This document shows positions 61,601-64,000 of a DNA stretch of 64,000 nt, piece after piece. Under the pieces are notes generated by a model. The model was given only the letters and a program-made list of their open reading frames with translations, made no database searches and was not told the DNA's origin. The DNA comes from Lycium barbarum (lineage: Eukaryota; Streptophyta; Magnoliopsida; Solanales; Solanaceae). Location of the stretch: assembly GCF_019175385.1 (NCBI RefSeq), contig NC_083346.1, positions 63,393,821 through 63,457,820 of the forward strand. Direction: 5' to 3'. The position numbers were made by a program, and so were the translations under genes. Each line of letters opens with the position of its first letter. Position 1 is the first letter of the stretch.

Positions 61601-61790
61601 CCGCCGTCCCTTCTGACTTTGATGTGATATTGTTGCACGTGCGACCGCTTAAGATAATATTTGCTTCCAATCTGTTTAAAATGATTAATATGAAATCTGA
61701 GATATTTAGAAAATGACGAGTTAGCATGTGAGTTTGTTTGGGGTGTCCAAATAGGGCACCAGTCACGGCCCACGGAGCTGGTTCGTGACA
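58620..61790 (+). mobile_element. Solo LTR (T2-related family) inside the DUF1985 exon
   Basis: TGTTATATCC...GTTCGTGACA, 3171 bp, with a perfect target-site duplication TGTTG (58615-58619 and 61791-61795). No internal region. Its termini and several blocks match T2's LTR, including TGGCCGGCCA (58865-58874) and the hairpin module (61145-61182, AGGTA 61200-61204), but most of it is diverged. It formed by recombination between two LTRs of an earlier full element. Confidence 0.92.
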
Positions 61791-63110
61791 TGTTGAGTTT
61801 GGCTCACCACAATGTACCCACGTATTTATGAAATACAATATTTCCATCTTGACTGTGTCATCCCCTTTATCATCCCAAACTGTCTTGTTGAAACACTCAA
61901 TAATCTTGTGTCTTTTAACTGGCAGTTGGTTCTCCTCATTTCTACCAAAGTATTCAACCATAAGCCTATTCGGTTTTGAGTTATCATGAACAAAATCGTT
62001 TTCATCAGAGACACAATCTAGCCCAGTGATCAGTGCAAATTCTCTAAGGCCAAAATGCAGAACTTTACCATTTATTTCAAATGTAAAGCACCTATATGTA
62101 CTACTCCTAAGTTCTTTGACCATAAAGCACCGAACAATCTGTGCTTGTACATCCAATTGCTGCATTCTGAGATATTTACCAAAACAAGAATTCCTAAACA
62201 TATCCATCTGTGGGTCTGTTAGTTTGCCTCTAATATCTTGCATTACATTAACATTCGTGTATCTACACATAGATGGTGCCACAACAGGGTGCTTGGTAAC
62301 CAAAAATTTAGATACCTGAAACAACATGCCAAAAAACACGTATGATTGACAAAAAACAGTGAACACAATCAAGTAAAAAAGAGATCAACCAAAAATATAT
62401 ACAAATATAAAACAAAACAGTAATTGACAATGAAAAAATATAATGTAATTCAACAATAAATATATATGAATATACTGAAAATATAATGACATATATTGAC
62501 TGAATATGTAAATTACAGAACTGTAATAACTGTCAACAAAATATACACAAATATACTTAAAAATCTTAAAAATTACAATTATGGTGAAGAACAATAAACA
62601 CGAATTAACTGAAGAAACATGTGTAAAAAAAATAACAACAGAAAATATACTTAAATTGCACATAAAATATAGATCTGGTTAATTCATAGATCTGTAATAA
62701 CTAAACTAAAAAAATGAACTAAATATACTGAAAATACAACATAAATAGACATCATCATCATCATCATCCTCATCCACATTATGTTTGGTTTTACCAATTT
62801 TTTTGCCTTTAACATTAACAACATTGTCACCAGTCTTTCTCTTCTTTTGTTTCTCCATTTGAGAAACCTTTTTCACTTTTTCTTGTTGTTTACTCTTCGA
62901 ATCAACATAATCCTTGGAACGCCTAGGATCGTTAATTCTTTTTGAACGATTCTCAGCATAAGAGCCTGCAATGGCAGTTTCATGTTGAGAAATTCCCAAA
63001 GAAAAATTAGGAATCTCAAATTCGGGTTCTATACCTGTATTTCTCATCGGAGTAGAAGCTTTCTTAGCCATTTCACTTGAATCTAAGAAAAAACAACCAA
63101 GAACAAACAC

Positions 63111-63614
63111 TGATAATTAATTATTTAGAGTTGCATTCCTGATTCAAACGAAAAAAAAAACCCCCAAAATATAGGTTAAATACACGGTGAAAATTAAAAA
63201 TCAGTATAGAATCTTACCTTTTTTGGGAATTAGATTTGAATCATGAGTGAAATTAATGAGTAGTTAATTAGAGATAAAAAAGGAAGTTGAAGAATTGTAA
63301 AACTGATTTGAAATTGGAGGAAACTAAGGGATATTGTGAATAATGGCGTGTATTTAGGGGGATAGGAGAGAGAGACGTTTTTGTTGGCTTAAATTTAGGG
63401 GTGTGGGAAGTTATCAGATGAGTGGTAAAAACATGGTAGCTATATGAAGTAAATATGTTATATTTTAGCTACTAAATATAATTATTGAAAAGTTTAGTTA
63501 TGTTCCATAAATAGGTAATAATGGAACCTATGCCAAGTAAATTTTACTACATATTACCGGCGGCAGGCCCAGCTTAGGCATACAATAATCTAATAGGAAA
63601 AAGGATCGAACACT
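63111..63614. other. 5' flank of the Ulp1-like gene and MULE right edge
   Basis: No gene. It includes purine-rich tracts and AT-rich DNA; the MULE end is probably near 63520. The last 100 bp are unidentified. Confidence 0.45.
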
Positions 63615-64000
63615 TGTCACGACCCGACTAGGGGGCCGCGACAAGCACCCGGAGCTACCCCACCCGGGCACCCCTTAACACACATTCACATAATATCTAG
63701 GCGATTCACAAGTCAAGTCATGCATTCTAGTCATCAATCATATTAGTCCCGTTGGGCGACAATCATCTTGGTTAACATCATAGGCATCTATGCCACATCA
63801 AATGTACAAGGCCGACGAGGCCAACAAAATTATATACAAAACATAGGCCGACAAGGCCAAACATATCTACCCACATACACATGTCTACGAGCCTCTAAGA
63901 AGAGTATACATATCACATGAGCGGGACAGGACCCCGCTATGCCCATAACTATATACACAAAAGAATAAGTACATAAAAGCTATGGCTCCGAATGAAATGG
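63615..64000 (-). mobile_element. LTR, minus orientation, cut by the window end
   Basis: TGTCACGACCCGACTAGG at 63615 is the complement of a chromovirus LTR 3' end. Its layout, including GCCGACGAGGCCAAC-type repeats and the GACAGGACCCCG motif, resembles the LTR at 5773. Whether it is solo or part of a full element cannot be seen. Confidence 0.75.

Larger units (their letters stand above)
54717..63071 (-). pseudogene. DUF1985 / Ulp1-like (C48) peptidase gene of the MULE, decayed
   Basis: Multi-exon minus-strand gene. Start: ATG at complement 63069-63071; the first exon encodes a Lys-rich, acidic-ended segment (about 63071-62750). A second exon (about 62316-61796, continuing at 58619-58285 beyond the solo LTR) carries DUF1985 (FGLREFALITGLDC). 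Low-complexity exons follow (58079-57690, 57595-57530, 57120-57000, 56900-56290), then the peptidase: His in NHWILVV (about 55380), VYNSY where Asp is usual (about 55245), Cys in DCGVHVAAFAEYLS (about 54940-54900), and stop at 54717. Nonsense codons at complement 58555-58557, 57840-57842, 56691-56693 and 56478-56480, unless some lie in introns. Related peptidases remove SUMO; activity here is unlikely. Exon limits are approximate. Confidence 0.75.
50680..63520. mobile_element. Mutator-like element with transposase and Ulp1-like gene (Kaonashi/KIU-like)
   Basis: A MuDR-type transposase (plus strand) and a DUF1985/Ulp1 gene (minus strand) converge at about 54000-54720. This pairing is known for Kaonashi-type MULEs. 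Removing the solo LTR leaves about 9.7 kb. The ends are not resolved: only a weak inverted similarity was seen (ATATTTAG-type words at about 50690-50715 and on the complement of about 63450-63500). Both genes are broken. Confidence 0.65.

Overview
The window is repeat-derived plant nuclear DNA. The evidence is plant Ty3/gypsy chromoviruses primed by initiator tRNA-Met, an endogenous plant pararetrovirus (Caulimoviridae) array, and a Mutator-like element (MULE) carrying a DUF1985/Ulp1 gene. The pararetrovirus proteins and LTR types look like those of Solanaceae (nightshade family), but that assignment is inference. No single-copy cellular gene is visible.

Bases 1-49582 form a five-layer nest. 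(1) Outermost is the 3' half of a decayed chromovirus, here called T4 (45784-49582). (2) Its pol gene is interrupted by an LTR element carrying a Transposase_32-type gene; its internal part is 1-2450 plus 43872-44369 and its 3' LTR is 44370-45783. (3) That element is split by a complete but defective chromovirus T1 (2451-43871; 2.0-2.1 kb LTRs; 5-bp target-site duplication GAAGC). (4) T1's gag contains an AAT-triplet tract that now flanks a rearranged pararetrovirus concatemer (EPRV, 7341-37949), plus a solo LTR at the left edge (5773-7333). (5) The EPRV polyprotein is split by a young, intact chromovirus T2 (10851-22171; two 3062-bp LTRs with about three differences; duplication ATATC) with one uninterrupted 1637-codon gag-pol.

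The EPRV array consists of one genome-length unit (about 7.56 kb without T2) and partial, inverted and fused pieces. Inferred gene order is: tRNA-Met primer site, movement protein, coat/zinc-finger/protease/RT/RNase H polyprotein, ORF4 of unknown function, then a promoter and polyadenylation region. All large frames are broken except the movement protein (9618-10661) and a chimeric movement protein-RNase H frame (30135-31370).

Bases 50680-63520 are a MULE with a decayed MuDR-type transposase (plus strand) convergent with a decayed DUF1985/Ulp1 peptidase gene (minus strand). The latter is split by a solo LTR (58620-61790; duplication TGTTG). A further minus-orientation LTR begins at 63615 and runs off the window.

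The most notable signals lie in the LTRs. Five chromovirus-type LTR families share a two-hairpin module at fixed spacing (TCAGTAC/GTACTGA-type stem, usually a second stem of family-specific sequence, then AGGTA 49-58 nt from the start) despite little other similarity. Several families also carry their own CG-containing palindromic words upstream of a TATA-like box.
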